Of a stretch of DNA of 64,000 nt, positions 38,522 to 51,456 are shown piece after piece; position 1 is the first letter of the stretch, and each line of letters opens with the position of its first letter. The notes below the pieces were generated by a model. That model ran no database searches, had not been told where the DNA came from, and saw only the letters and a list, made by a program, of their open reading frames with translations. The position numbers were made by a program, and so were the translations under genes. Source of the stretch: Agaricus subrufescens (lineage: Eukaryota > Basidiomycota > Agaricomycetes > Agaricales > Agaricaceae); the NCBI GenBank assembly GCA_029945375.1, contig CM057060.1, forward strand, positions 2,108,001 through 2,172,000. The letters run 5' to 3'.

Positions 38522-38814
38522 TAACCATGTATATACAGTCTACATATCCTTGAACTTATGGATTATCGTATGTTTCACCCCCATGAAAACTAAAAATGAA
38601 ATCTTAGATGACTCCATCAAATAGCGTGGTTGAATATTATTAACTACTTTACATTGTCTATAAAAATCAATCTAAAAAACAATCTTGAACTTGTAAGTAT
38701 ATTTTACGACCTTTTATGTAGTTCTCAAATAAGCCCACAACCACACCCTATTCCAAAAACGACTCTATAGGTATTTATTTATTGATTACGCCCATAGAGT
38801 CATAAAAAAATACG
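38522..38814. other. AT-rich intergenic stretch
   Basis: Noncoding and AT-rich. It contains a short inverted repeat (gactctat ... atagagtc, about 38761-38798) that could act as a transcript 3' end for the preceding gene. No further element is recognised. Confidence 0.4.
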
Positions 38815-39977
38815 TCCCCAGTCTCACAGTGACAATAGACATTCTTCTCCTTCATAACATTCAATTCCTTTGTCATCAGCTCAAACCAGATTTCCAGTCA
38901 CCTCATCACCTCTGAGAAAGATTTAGGCACCCTCAACTTTTCTGCAGAAGCAGTGTAAGCGTGAGGTCTACCCAAATATTCCAGGCTGTCCCTCATCTTC
39001 TGTGTCATCCTAGTTTCTTGGCATGTCCTTCTAACTGCAATCGGTTCATCATTGCTCTGATTCAGCATCTGCAAAACCTCTGTTTCACTGTCAGCCTTTG
39101 CATCTGCAGATCATGGGTTGCCAGGAGTGGGTGCAGTCAGTGAAGGAGGGCATGGTGGAGTTGGCAATGGCATAGGGTGAAGTGTAGAAATTGGTTTGGG
39201 TCAAGGTGCAGTGGCGTCTAGGCCCAAGGTCCTGGAGTTTTGCTCTACTGGATATGTAATGATGGGATTGGTTGAAAAATGTGGCCATGTTTTCTCAAAT
39301 ATGATATCTCTTGATTTATGTACCCTTCCACTTGCCCAGTCAAGTAGCTTATAGCCTACCTGGTCAAAGTATCCATGATTCCAATCATGGTAAGCTTGAC
39401 AGAACATGGGGACAACTTTGAGGGGCTGACTTCAGTAGGAATATGTGCATATGATGTTGATCCAAAGGGTCTGAGGTGGGACACATCCTGATGTGCCCCT
39501 GACCAAGATTCTACTGGTATTTCTCCTGGAGAGCAAGATGTGGGGATAAAGTTGTGAGTATAGACAGCGGTTTGTATGGCATCTGCCCAAAATTTTTGAG
39601 CAAGGCCAGCATCTGCTAGCATCACTTGTGCCATGTTCAAGAGGGTGCACATACTTCATTCCACCTTTCCATTCTGCTGGTGAGCATATGGAGTAGTATA
39701 ATCCAGCAGGATACCATGTTCCTTTGCATAATTATCCCATATCTCATTATGACACTCCTGCCCCATGTCTAAACAAACTCTTTTCAGCTTATGTCCCATC
39801 TGTCTCTCAGCTTTGTGATGATACTCCTTGAAGACTTTCAACATTGTGTCTGCAGTCTTCAAGGTCAGGAAATACACCTTTCAATACAATGTAGCACCAT
39901 CCATAAGGAGCATAAAGTATTTTGCTCCCCCTGCAGAGTCAACAGGAGACAGTCCCCATAGGTCAATGTATATGCAA
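38815..39977 (-). pseudogene. Copia-G integrase core, C-terminus and linker
   Basis: From the R2 border: CIYIDLWGLSPVDSAGGAKY, LDMGQECHNEIWDNYAKEHG, the TPYAHQQNGKVE block, then MAQVMLADAGLAQKFWADAI, a DYKLLDW-like segment (GYKLLDWASGRVHKSRDIIF) and LEYLGRPHAYTASAEKLRVP. Stops occur (TAG or TGA after QQNGKVE near 39657 and others). It matches agaricomycete copia integrases. Ends before RT. Confidence 0.78.
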
Positions 39978-41358
39978 TGTTACAGCCCCAGCCATTTTAC
40001 ACATGAAAATATACATTTAATGCAGCTAGGCGTACATATTAGGTTTGAGAATGAACAATTGGTCACCTAGTTAGAGATAAGCTTAGTCAAGGACATGTGC
40101 AAAGAGAGGTTGACCTAGGGAACAGTTGAGATTGCATCTGTGATTCCTAACAGGAAAACTGTACTGTTAGGGAAAATAAAATCGCGTTCAAGGACTTTAA
40201 AATGAAAGTCTTGAGACTGAGTCTAGGAAAACTGTATTGGGAAATCTCATTGAGACTGGTTATGGGATGGCTTGAGGACTTAGTGGAGCGTGGTTCCTTT
40301 AGCAGACCTTATGCTAGACTGGATCAATAACTACTACCTGCCTAATGGGGAAGGGCTAGGAAATAAGTGAATCACACATGTCGAGACTGAATAAATCTGA
40401 AGCGAGACTGTTGGAATTATCAGTCGAGACTCTGGATCAGGCAGTAATAGTGATAATCTTGAAGCAACTAAAGGCAAGATAGAAGCTTAGTCTAATCAAG
40501 GACATCTTATAGACAGGTTAATCAGTGGGGGATGTGTCTCGAGAGTTTCTAGACTAGGGTCTAGGGTTGGAAGCTCATTAGCCAACGAGGAGCAGGAGAT
40601 TAGACAAGTGCAATGTTCAGTCAAGGAGACTGAATAGTCAAGACTGTTGATTGGTGGAAGAAGAAGAGTCAAGGAGGCTATACCCATTCAGCACTGGATA
40701 CAGACTTGGTTATTTGTTTCATATTTGTTTATTTTGTCTCAGTTTTTTATTGTGTATTGTATATAGTTGCCAGTTGAGGACGAGGTTTGGGATCAAATCT
40801 TTGCCCAAGTGCTGTGCGAGTGAAATCAAGTTTGGTTAAACCCTGCAGTGTTCTAAGCATTACTTAAAGTTCTTTCTCAACTTGGAAGGACTTGTGTTCT
40901 GCTCGAGAGAGTATCTTCACTGGTCTAATAGGGTTGCGATAGCATTTGGTGCTAGCTCAACTTGTCTTGCAGTCTGTCTCAAAGTGTGAAGGCAGGTCAA
41001 GGCTCTCCGAGTTTGTTGAGGCATCACTAGGGCGGACTTGCTACCCTTCCTAGATAGGTGTCTAACCCATCCTATTGAGGACAGTTGTTGCAAGCTTAGC
41101 CCCTTGTTGTGAAGGTTCTGATTGAAACGGCACAGGTCTGGAAGAGGTCTCTATTCAGTCGAGACTTGTTTCACATTTCTATTCTACCCCTATTTTCATT
41201 TAATACTTAATCAAGACTCTTATTTTCACTTTCTTTCTGATTTATTCTCCCCACAAGCCACACTCAAGACTTGGTGTATATCAAAGGGTTGCATTCACAT
41301 TCGATTTTATATTTTTTTATATTTTATTTTCCACATTCACACCAATTTAGTCTCTTCA
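39978..41358 (+). repeat. R2: solo LTR-like repeat of family R (1381 bp)
   Basis: Begins TGTTACAGCCCCAGCC and ends TAGTCTCTTCA; flanks gcaa (39974-39977) and gcag (41359-41362) fit a 4-bp duplication with one mutation. It interrupts Copia-G between EPLDC and CIYIDLWG. Strongly CpG-depleted relative to R3, with tcgag usually changed to tcaag or ttgag. Confidence 0.85.
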
Positions 41359-42157
41359 GCAGTCAAGGGGTTCTATCTCATCTGGGATGGCATTGACAAA
41401 AGGGTGAGTGGTATGTGTACCAAAAATGCAATCCTTGCAAAGTCTGCTCATTTTTGCATCACCAAATGAGTTTAATCCATGGACCAAATTTGTTTTGACC
41501 ATGGTTGAAATAACATCTCTTGGAAGATGTCCCAGCCTCCTGTGCCATATGTCATAGGGCACCAATTTCTGTTTGGACTAGACTGCATTGGCCATTACTG
41601 GCACATGTGTTAAATCAATCACATATAGGCCATCTCTCCTTGTTGCAATGAACATCACAGTCTCCATCTTATTGTGCACTATTGCTTTGTTGTTCTCAAA
41701 GCTAATCCTCACTCCTTTGGCAACAAGCTTCAAGACAGAAACCAGATTTGATTGGAGATTTTGTATCTGAAGTGAGTCTGATAGCAAGACTTTAGAGGTG
41801 GTTGAATTCATTGAGAACATTAATGTGACAGTGCTGGTCCCTTCTATAGTGAAAGTTGATTCCTTTCCCACTGGGTTTCCAATACAAGGTGGATTTATAA
41901 CTTTGTATTGGCTGAATAGACTGCATTCAGTGAAGCAATGATTGCTTGCTCCTGAATCAAGTAACATCATGGATTTCAAAGATGAAACATAGTGTGTATT
42001 GGGTATGTGTGGACTAGTACTACCCCCACTTGGAACCTCGCAAACTTCCACCTTTTTCTGTTGTTTTACAACATCAGAATATGTTTTGGTGGAATTTGGG
42101 TCAGGTGGGGTAGTTGGGCACTGATAGCAGCTAACACAAACACTTGAGGGGTAGCTA
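41359..42157 (-). pseudogene. Copia-G protease and integrase zinc region
   Basis: From 42157 down: SYPSSVCVSCYQCPTTPPDP, a Lys-rich stretch, the aspartic protease motif MMLLDSGASNHCFTECSLF, LQSNLVSVLKLVAKGVRISF, a stop near 41578, then the GAG-pre/HHCC zinc region MVPYDIWHRRLGHLPRDVIS and CKDCIFGTHTTHPF. One nonsense codon separates protease from the zinc region. Confidence 0.78.
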
Positions 42158-43310
42158 GTACTTTTATCATTATTATTGGGTGTATCCAATGATAGCAACT
42201 TCATTATTCCCAACAACCTTTCATATCATAACTTCCCAATGACTCTACCCATAGAATCTTCATTCATTATGTATCCTTCCCATGGATTTCTTCATTCATT
42301 GCATACTTTCATAACTATTTCTTCATCAATCCAATAGATTTCTTCATTCATTGCATACCTTCATGATCATTTCTTCATTGTTCCAATAGATTTCTTCAAT
42401 TATTACATATCTTCATAACCATTTTCATTTCATTACCCATCATTTTCCCCATCATTCTGGCCATCAATAGGCAATTAGGGCATCAAAGGCTAATCTAGGC
42501 ATCAATCTTGTTCATCAATACATCATTTCTGCCATCACCATTACTCCTCCCATCAACAATCCCATCAGTGCATCACTCCTCCCATCAACAATCCCATCAG
42601 TCCCATCAGAGTGGTAGTGCAATAAATGGTTGCTCAATTGCTGGTCATTGGCTGGCTCAATTTCTATGAAACTTGAAATATACTATAATATATATAATAT
42701 GTCTGTATGTATACAATATTATGTGGTACTGAGCAGCAAATTGCCTGATATGGCAGTGCTTTTCCTGGGCACAAAAAGGATTATTGTGAGCACATTTTTG
42801 GGCTCCTCCAAATGGAATGCACATTGATAGAGAGCCCTTGTTAAGGGCTTTCCAACAAATGTATTTGCACAATATTAAGTTTAGAGATGGGAAAGATATG
42901 AGCTACTTAAATTCTTGGTACAAGAGGAGCTGTTGTAGGTGCAGTTCCTGGCTGTTCTGAACAGAATGTATATGGAAATGGAGCTATGCAAAAGGGCTTT
43001 CTAACGAGTATAGTCTCATAGAATTCCAATAAGAAATGAGAAAGTTATAATCAAATTACACCTTGGGTAGAAACAGAGAGAGATTGCTTTGTAGCAGGCT
43101 AGATATTGAATAGGATGCCACTATATGTTGTAGGCAATTACTTTACATTGCTATCTAACTAGTCCAAGTAACAGCTTGTGAATTGAGCAAGGGAATAATG
43201 CTCTAGAAGCTAAACAAGAATTCACATTTTCAGGGTACAAAATACAGTTTATCCACACATTTCTTCTATAATAAAAGCATGGAGCAGTAACTATTAACTA
43301 TCCCCATTGA
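42158..43310 (+). repeat. Foldback left arm
   Basis: About 1.15 kb, AT-rich, with direct subrepeats of about 60 bp near the outer end (42270-42420) and 24-bp subrepeats at 42545-42610. Short open frames in the arm, such as the one conserved at 42657-42872 and 56233-56481, are explained by the inverted repeat, not by a gene. Confidence 0.75.
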
Positions 43311-43495
43311 ATGCAAAAAATTCCTTGTCAATTGAGCAACAATTGGGGAAGATAAACCTAAAAAAGTGTTCAAAGAGAGGAAGTGCATGAAATAAAGTAA
43401 AGAATTAATACCATATATGTGTACTATTCATGTCTATGTTGCTTTTTTACATGTATCTCCCTCATTTCTTGCTCAATTAACAAGAGAGCTTTCTC

Positions 43496-44075
43496 ATTCA
43501 ATAGGAATAGTTAATAGTTACTGCTCCATGCTTTTATTAGAAGATATTATAGAAGAAATGTGTGGATAAACTGTATTTTGTACCCTGAAAATGCGAATTA
43601 TTGTTTGGCTTCTAGAGCATTATTCTCTTGCTCAATTCACAAGCTGTCACTTGGACCACCTAGATAGCAATGTAAAGTAATTGCCTACAACGTATAGTGG
43701 CATCCTATTTTATATCTAGCCTGCTACAAAGCAATCTCTCTCTGTTTCTACCCAAGGTGTAATTTGATTATAACTTTCTCATTTCTTATTGGAATTCCAT
43801 GAGACTATACTAGTTAGAAAGTCCTTTAATAGGGCCTTCTACTGATATGCATTTCATGCATACTAGTCTGCAGATGTGCTCACTGCAGCCCTTTTGTCAT
43901 CAAAGTGTAATTGGATTATATCTCTCCCATTTCCTCTTGAAATGTTGCAAAACTACATTTGTTGGAAAGCCCTTTTGCATAGCTCCATCTCCATATACAT
44001 CCTGTTTAGAACAGCCAGGAACTGCACCTACAACAGCTCCTCTTGTACCAAGAATTTAAGTAGCTCATATCTTTC
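43496..44075 (-). repeat. Foldback right arm, inner part
   Basis: Inverse of the left arm from the centre out to the Gypsy-K insertion. It contains an extra ~160-bp diverged tandem unit (tgtaatttgattata ... tgtaattggattata) that makes the right arm longer than the left. The central ~185 bp (43311-43495) is unpaired spacer without coding signal. Confidence 0.7.
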
Positions 44076-44270
44076 TGTAGCACTGGCTATATAAATACCA
44101 ATATTTGTTATTTGTTTCTTTTGACATAGCTTAGACAAACAGTCACTAGATATATAAACCTTGACCCATTGTTTGTCTTAGCTAGATTTTCTTAAACCGA
44201 TAGTTTTAACCTGTCAATTTCTCTGACCAAAAGTCTCTCATGTAGCATAACCATCATCGCTTGCATTACA
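44076..44270 (+). repeat. Gypsy-K 5' LTR (195 bp)
   Basis: TGTAGCACTGGC ... TTGCATTACA, with TATATAAA near 44087 and 44151. It differs from the 3' LTR at about 11 positions, including three TG-versus-CA pairs. Confidence 0.88.
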
Positions 44271-44336
44271 TATTTTTGACATCACCCAACTATCAATTCT
44301 TAACTCTTAAAACTTTACTCTATACTCCTTCGACAC

Positions 44337-46120
44337 TTGGAAAACCCTGGTTTGGCCACCCAGGTAATCCAATCCTGTCAAACAAAAACACTAACTATTC
44401 TAGTTAACAACAACAACAAGCAAACCACTTCACCAACATGTCCAGATACAACCTTTGTAGCCATGCTACCAAGAGCTCTTCTCAGGAGGAACAGAAAGGT
44501 GAGCTCGTCTCTCAAAAAATTACTAAAAAAATTCTCCCTTGCACAGCCACCCAGACTCCCAGTACCTGCTCACCTACTTCCCTCTTTGGAAGAGGAAGTC
44601 ATATTAAGAACCCCCGTATTAAGCGAGGACCCCATGCCTCAATTGGAAATAGATGTCATTGATCCACCTGGTGTTCCAACACTTTCCACGGACGATGATG
44701 TGACTACCTCACATTCATCTACAAGCCCTGATGTCTCGGATGCAAGCATCGAGTACAAAGATAATACTAGTTCAAACAATATATCACATGATTTCAAAAA
44801 AGTAGTCAACTCCATGAGTGCCCTGTCCCTGTCTCCAAACGAAAATGTTAAATCAAGTGGAAATGAAAATTTCTATACTGCCTTATATTCCATCAACCCC
44901 ATTGAGGACAAGACAAACAATCACCTGGATGACAAGCAATGGACTTGAGACATCAGTACGGTGGCCGCCAACTTGACTGATGAACAAAGGGATAATATAG
45001 CAAACAGAAATGCAAACATTAGTTTCGCTAACCCAGCTAAAGCAGGTCCCTCTGGGGACAAAGGAAAAAATGTTGACCCCAGGAACTGGGGTAACTCTGG
45101 TATACCTGAAGCCAAGCTGAATCCCAACTCTCAATTTCACGCACTTGAGGAAGTGAGGTGCATGATGAAAAAGAAAGCTGGGAGGCCTAAGGCCACTTCT
45201 ACCCTGAGACAGAGCAGTACAATTACAGACACCGATGTACTGAACAGAAATAGCCAATCACAGACAAACAATACTCCCAAGAGGCAAGGGTATGGACAAA
45301 AATTAGGAATTAGTAAATTTATTTGGGAAAACTACATGATGAATAGGGAACAATCGCACACTGGCAATACTGGTATAAACACCACTTCAAGAATCAGTAA
45401 ACCAATAGACATGGTCAACCCCAGAAGTTACCTGGGAGTTGCTTTCAATGAACTACAACAACGATCAATTGCACCAGATAGGACTGACAATCCAAAGATT
45501 CACAAGAAGAAATCTAAGAATAAAGGTAGCAGAAGACATCAGTCTAAACACAAGAAGAAACACTTGAAGAAAAAATCTGCTCATAGATGAGACTATTCCC
45601 CAATCTCCATCCCTGATCCAAGTAACTCAGATCATGAAGATGGGCAATCCAAATCATCAGACTCCCCCTCCAGCTCACCCGATGAATTGAGTAGCTCTAG
45701 TGACTCATCTTTGGAAGTCACCTCTAGTTCTTCTGATTCAGATTCCTACAGCTCAACTGATGACAAAGTCAGACCCAATCAAAACTCTAGGATCAGGGAA
45801 AACACGTGCTCACTATTCAAGCCCATTCCACCTGAGAAATATGATGGTTCCCTATCCATCCAAAAATTCTTCAGGTTTATTAAGCAGACTGATGAATATC
45901 TGACTGATGGCCAGGCTCCCAAAGAGCAAGAAGTCTCCATCACATCAAAATTTCTAGTTGAAAAAGCGTTCAACTTCTATCTACTTAACATCTCACTCCA
46001 ACCTCAGAGATGGTTGTGGCATGAATTTGCCAAGGCACTCTTCAATCATTGCTTTCCAACTGACTTTAGAACAAGTCAGTGATCGAGACTGAACAACTTC
46101 AGACAATGATCACTTACCGT
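44337..46120 (+). pseudogene. Gypsy-K Gag, N-terminal and capsid region
   Basis: One frame with TGA at 44946, 45588, 46080 and 46107. Ser/Asn-rich acidic first 200 residues; a Lys-rich stretch (HKKKSKNKGSRRHQSKHKKK); a Ser/Asp-rich block (about 45690-45770); and the start of a capsid-like domain (FKPIPPEKYDGSLSIQKFF, FNFYLLNISLQPQRWLWHEF, LFNHCFPTDFR). The remainder of the domain continues after R3 as VKEYIGQLYELFIVVG. The first in-frame methionine is uncertain. Confidence 0.75.
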
Positions 46121-47497
46121 TGTTATGGCCCCAGCCGTTTTACGCGTGAAAATCTACGTTTAATGCAGCTAGGTGTACATATTAAGTTCGAGAATGAACA
46201 ATCGGTCACCCAGTTAGAGATAACCTCAGTCGAGGACATGTGTGAAGAGAGGTTGACCTAGGGGACAGTCGAGATTGCATCCGTGATTCCTAGCAGGAAA
46301 ACCGTACTGCTAGGGGAAATATAATTGCGTTCGAGGACTTAAAATGGAAGTCTTGAGACTGAGTCTAGGGAGACTTTGCTGGAAATTATCATCGAGGTTG
46401 GCTATGGGATGGCTCGAGGACTTAGCGGAACGCGGTTCCTTCAGCGGACCTTATGCTAAACCGAATCTATAACTACTACCTGCCTAATAAGGAAAGGGCT
46501 AGGAAGTAGACGACTTACACATGTCGAGACTGAATTAACCTGAAGCGAGACTGTTGGAATTGTCGGTCGAGACTCTGGATCAGGCGGTAATAGTGATAAT
46601 CTCGAAGCAACTAAAGGCGAGATAGAAGTGTAGTCTAACCGAGGACACCTTATCGACGGGATTATCAGTGGGGGGTGCGCCTCGGGAGTTTCTAGACTAG
46701 GGTCTAGGGTTAGAAGCTCGTTAGCCAATGAGGAGTGGAAGATTAGGCAAGTGCGATGTTCGGTCGAGGAGACTGAATAGTCGAGACTGTTGATTGGTGG
46801 AGAAAGACGAGTCGAGGAGACTATACCCATTCAGTACTGGATACAGACTTGGTTATCTGTTTCATATTTGTTTATTTTGTCTCAGTTTTTTATTGTGTAT
46901 CGTATATAGTCGCCAGTCGAGGATGAGGTTCGGAATTGAATCTTTGCCCAAGCGCTGTGCGAGTGAAATTGAGTTTGTTTAAACTTCACAGTGTTCTAAG
47001 CATTTCTTAAGTTCTTTCTTGACTCGGAAGGTCTTGTGTTCTGCTTGAGAGAGTATCTTCACTGGTCTAATAGGATCGCGATAGCATTCAGTGCTAGCTC
47101 GACTTGTCTTGCAGTCTGTCTCAAAGCGTGAAGGCAGGTCAAGGCTCTCCGAGTTTGTTGAGGCATCACTAGGGCGGACTCGCTACCCCTCCTAGATAGG
47201 TGTCTAACCCATCCTATCGAGGACAGTCGTCGCGGGTTTAGCCACTCGTCGCGAAGGTTCTAATCAAAACGGCATAGGTCTGGAAGAGGTTTCTATTCAG
47301 TCGAGACTTGTTTCACATTTCTATTCTACCCCTATTTTCATTTAATACTTAATCGAGACGCTTACTTTCACTTTCTTTCTGATTTATTCTCCCCACGAAC
47401 CGCACTCGAGACTCGGTGTAATTCAAAGGGTTGCATTCGCATTCGATTTTATATTTTATATTTTATTTTCCACATTCACACTGATCTAGTCTCTTCA
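46121..47497 (+). repeat. R3: solo LTR-like repeat of family R (1377 bp), best-preserved copy
   Basis: Begins TGTTATGGCCCCAGCC, ends TAGTCTCTTCA, perfect 4-bp duplication ccgt (46117-46120, 47498-47501). It retains the most CpG sites, including numerous TCGAG motifs. Noncoding in all frames. Confidence 0.88.
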
Positions 47498-47501
47498 CCG
47501 T

Positions 47502-50076
47502 CAAAGAATACATCGGTCAATTATATGAACTATTCATAGTTGTAGGTCTTGATGCGGAAAACCAAAACAATGAGCAAACCATGGCTGATAAGTTTTGGCA
47601 TGGACTTCACTCAGAAATACAGGAACAACTCTGGCTGAGCAATTTGAACCCTGATATCAATTCACTGGAGGAAATTAAATTATCTGCTGAGCAAATAGAA
47701 ATGGCACAATCGGTTGTAGCAGCTAGAAACCTAGAATGGTCCAATAATAATCAGTCCAGAAGAAGCAATTCTGAAAGGAAAATGCAACAAGGTCACAGGA
47801 AACACCAAACTCACAAGACTGATACCTCGAATAACTACCACAATAACAAAAAACATCGAAGAGAAAAACACAGATCTGGGCAAAAAACCAATACTACAGC
47901 AAACATGAATAACAGGCAACACCGACAAAAGCATAGTTCATCACCTACCAATTGCCGCAAAACCAATTTCTCAAAAGACAACCAAATATCTAACTGGGTC
48001 CCTAAAGAAGAATGGGAACAAAGGCGAAAGGAAGGCAAGTGTCAGAAATGTGGTGACAGAGGTCATATGACTCGACAATGTCCCGACTCTCAATTTGTCT
48101 CATCTAATTCTCAAGGACCCCCAGGTATCCAATCTAACAACGTAGAAACAATCACAGTAGACAATAGCAAAAGATTATGAACCCTAGTTGACACCACTGA
48201 GTGCACAAACGATCTATTACTTGCCTCCATGGAAATGACATCCAAGTATGAAATACCCATCTCCAAATCCCCCACATGAAACATGCATCTGATATTAGAT
48301 GATACCAAATCTGAAATGTCATCAAGTCACAACATTGGGGAAATCTATGACGACCTACCTAAGCTCTTAACTATCTCACATTCCAGTCTCTGTGATGAAT
48401 CTGATGACTTTACAAAGTACAATGATGATGAAAAAGAACCATGTGAGAATGTGGACATACCTGAAATTCCTGATAACAAAGATGGACATACATGCACCTA
48501 CAAAAGAGCCCTATTAATTGTATTGGCCCAAATCAAAGCTGGTAATAACTATCAACCAACTCAACAATCGAAACAAAAGCACAGGTTTGGTCCTAATGAT
48601 GGAGAAGAACCCTTACTCCAGAAAGTTACTGATGGTGACCAGATAGTGTTACCAAATGACTCACTAATCTACGACTTTATCAAAAGCAAAACTGAGGAGG
48701 TTGACCACTGGGAAAGGGTAAATGAGTGGATTAAAGATCAGTTCAGAAACAGCAAACCTAAAGAAGACACTGGTAACAGCCTAGAGCAGCGAATCTTCAA
48801 GTTCTTGGACAATGGATCTCACTACAATGGTATCTATTACACAGGAAGGCATATGAATGAGCTCTTGTGCACATACAATGGTCTGATTGGTGGTGTCATT
48901 AAATGTAAACTCGAACACGTGATGATCAATTTCTTCCCTAAACAATGGCACAGGACTAGAGTCAGCAGAATTACAATGCAGAATGAATTCTGGATCACCT
49001 GTGCCGCATGGAGAGGCAGGATAACCATCAAGCACAGCCACGTTGTAGACTGGAGGCCATCTGTGATAGCTAGATACATCTGGAGGAAACTATTCCTAGC
49101 TGCAGATAAACAACCGGTACCAGACGTTGTACTATCCATGATTAGGAGTATTGCCCACAAATGTGACCATGAGGAGAACTACCTGTCCAATGCCAAATTT
49201 GTACTTAACTCCAAGAAAGGATTTTTATGGGGAGGCCATACCCACGAAGATAAACAGGATTTCGAATATGGATATCAGGAACGATTCAGAGCTGTTAGGA
49301 AGGGACGACTGGTTGAGATTAGAGATGTCTTAATAAAATGGAGCATGTACTTGCCATACAAATGGATAAAGCACCCCAAATTCAACATAGTGAATTGGTG
49401 GCACAAGGAATGCTGGCGACTCAAATATGGATCACAATTGGATAAACAATGGCCTAGTCTTGAAAATTGTTGGGAACATCTTGAGGATGGTCCCTACCCA
49501 AACCGGAAGGAATACTTCGAGGAAGCATCCAGTGACTGGGAGCTTGAATACTTGGACAATAGCCTTGAACAATCGGGTCCTGAGGACATAAAAATAGAAG
49601 TGTTTGGGGCTCAGGTCAAGCAAGGAACCTACCCGACATTACAAAGAAATGCCTCTAGCTTAAAAGATGCGATATGGCCTGTTCCGAAACTGCTTGTTGT
49701 AGTCATCAATATTAATGGCCATCCCATGCATGCATTGGTTGATTCAGGTTCCTTGAGCAACTTTATCTCAGGAGCCTTAGTACAACAATTGAACCTGACA
49801 AAAGAAGAACTTGCAAAACCCTTCCAGGTACAAATGGCCATCCAGGGCTCCAGATCTAAGGTCAACTAAGGAACAACGGCTATGTTCACGTACCAAGGAA
49901 TAAAGGAGGACTGCTACTTTGATGTTATGAATCTTTCCAACTACGATCTTATTCTGGGCACTCCATTTCTCTACCAACATCACATCAGCCTCTGCTTGGA
50001 CCCCCCTGCGCTAGTTATTGGCAGCGACAAATCACTACCCTTGAAAGGTTCCCGGATCCAAATACTAGAATCCCAT
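47502..50076 (+). pseudogene. Gypsy-K Gag end, zinc knuckle, spacer and protease
   Basis: Capsid end (MADKFWHGLHSEIQEQLWLS), basic linker, one CCHC knuckle CQKCGDRGHMTRQC (about 48034-48075), TGA at 48178 and 48277, then about 430 residues of unassigned spacer (GIYYTGRHMNELLCTYNGLI, VDWRPSVIARYIWRKLFLAA) and the aspartic protease motif HALVDSGSLSNFISGALV (D at 49741). TAA at 49867 interrupts just after; the protease end reads SNYDLILGTPFLYQHHISL. The frame then enters RT after R4. Confidence 0.8.
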
Positions 50077-51452
50077 TGAAGAGACTAGATCAGTGTGAAT
50101 GCGGAAAATAAAATATAAAAATATAAAATCGAATGTGAATGCAACCCTTTGAATTACACCAAGTCTCGAGTGCAGTTTGTGGGGAGAATAAATCAGAAAG
50201 AAAGTGAAAGTAAGTGTCTTAATTAAGTATTAAATGAAAATAGGGGTAGAATAGAAATGTGAAACAAGTCTCGACTGAATAGAGACCTCTTCCAGACCTG
50301 TGCCGTTTCAATCAGAACCTTCACAACAAGGGGCTAAGCTTGCGACAACTGTCCTCAATAGGATGGGTTAGACACCTATCTAGGAGGGGTAGCAAGTCCG
50401 CCCTAGTGATGCCTCAACAAACTGGAGAGCCTTGACCTGCCTTTCACTTTGAGACAGACTGCAAGACAAGTTGAGCTAGCACCAAATGCTATCGCAATCC
50501 TATTAGACCAGTGAAGATACTCTCTTGAGCAGAACACAAGTCCTTTGAGTTGAGAAAGAACTTTAAGAAATGCTTAGAACACTGCAAAGTTTAACCAAAC
50601 TTGATTTCACTTGCACAGCACTTGGGCAAAGATTTGATCCCAAACCTCATCCTCAACTGGCAACTATATATGATACACAATAAAAAACTGAGACAAAATA
50701 AACAAATATGAAACAAATAACCAAGTCTGTATCCAGTGCTGAATGGGTATAGCCTCCTCAACTCTTTTTCTTCCACCAATCAACAGTCTCAACTATTCAG
50801 TCTCCTTGACTGAACATTGCACTTGTCTAATCTCCCGCTCCTCATTGGCTAATGAGCTTCCAACCCTAGACCCTAGTCTAGAAACTCTCGAGGCGCATCC
50901 CCCACTGATTAACCCGTTGATAAGATGTCCTTGATTAGACTAAGCCTCTATCTTGCCTTTAGTTGCTTCAAGATTATCACTATTACTGCCTGATCCAGAG
51001 TCTCAATTGACAATTCCAACAGTCTTGCTTCAGATTTATTCAGTCTCAACATGTGCGATTCACTTATTGCCTAGCCCTTCCCCATTAGGCAGGTAGTAGT
51101 TATTGATCCAGCCTAGCATAAGGTCCACTAAAGGAACTGCACTCCACTAAGTCCTCGAGCCATCCCATAACCAGTCTTGATGAGATTTCCCAATACAGTT
51201 TTCCTAGACTCAGTCTCAAGACTTTCATTTTAAAGTCCTTGAACGCGATTATATTTTCCCTAACAGTACAGTTTTCCTGTTAGGAATCACAGATGCAATC
51301 TCAACTGTTCCCTAGGTCAACCTCTCTTCACATGTGTCCTTGACTGAGCTTATCTCTAACTGGGTGACCGATTGTTCATTCTCAAACTTAATACATACAC
51401 CTAGCCGCATTAAACGTAGATTTTCACACATAAAATGGCTGGGGCCATAACA
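50077..51452 (-). repeat. R4: solo LTR-like repeat of family R (1376 bp), inverted
   Basis: Minus-strand copy with perfect 4-bp duplication ccat (50073-50076, 51453-51456). It lies in the Gypsy-K frame between IQILESH and VAEVC, without changing the frame. CpG-depleted. Confidence 0.88.
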
Positions 51453-51456
51453 CCAT

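Noticed and set aside
42270..42610. CRISPR-like array of spaced repeats
   Set aside because: Units are degenerate tandem subrepeats of a foldback arm in a eukaryotic sequence; spacers are not unique and no cas genes exist.
42657..42872. A conserved small gene present at 42657-42872 (-) and 56233-56481 (+)
   Set aside because: The two copies are the mirror arms of the foldback element; coding conservation follows from the inverted repeat.
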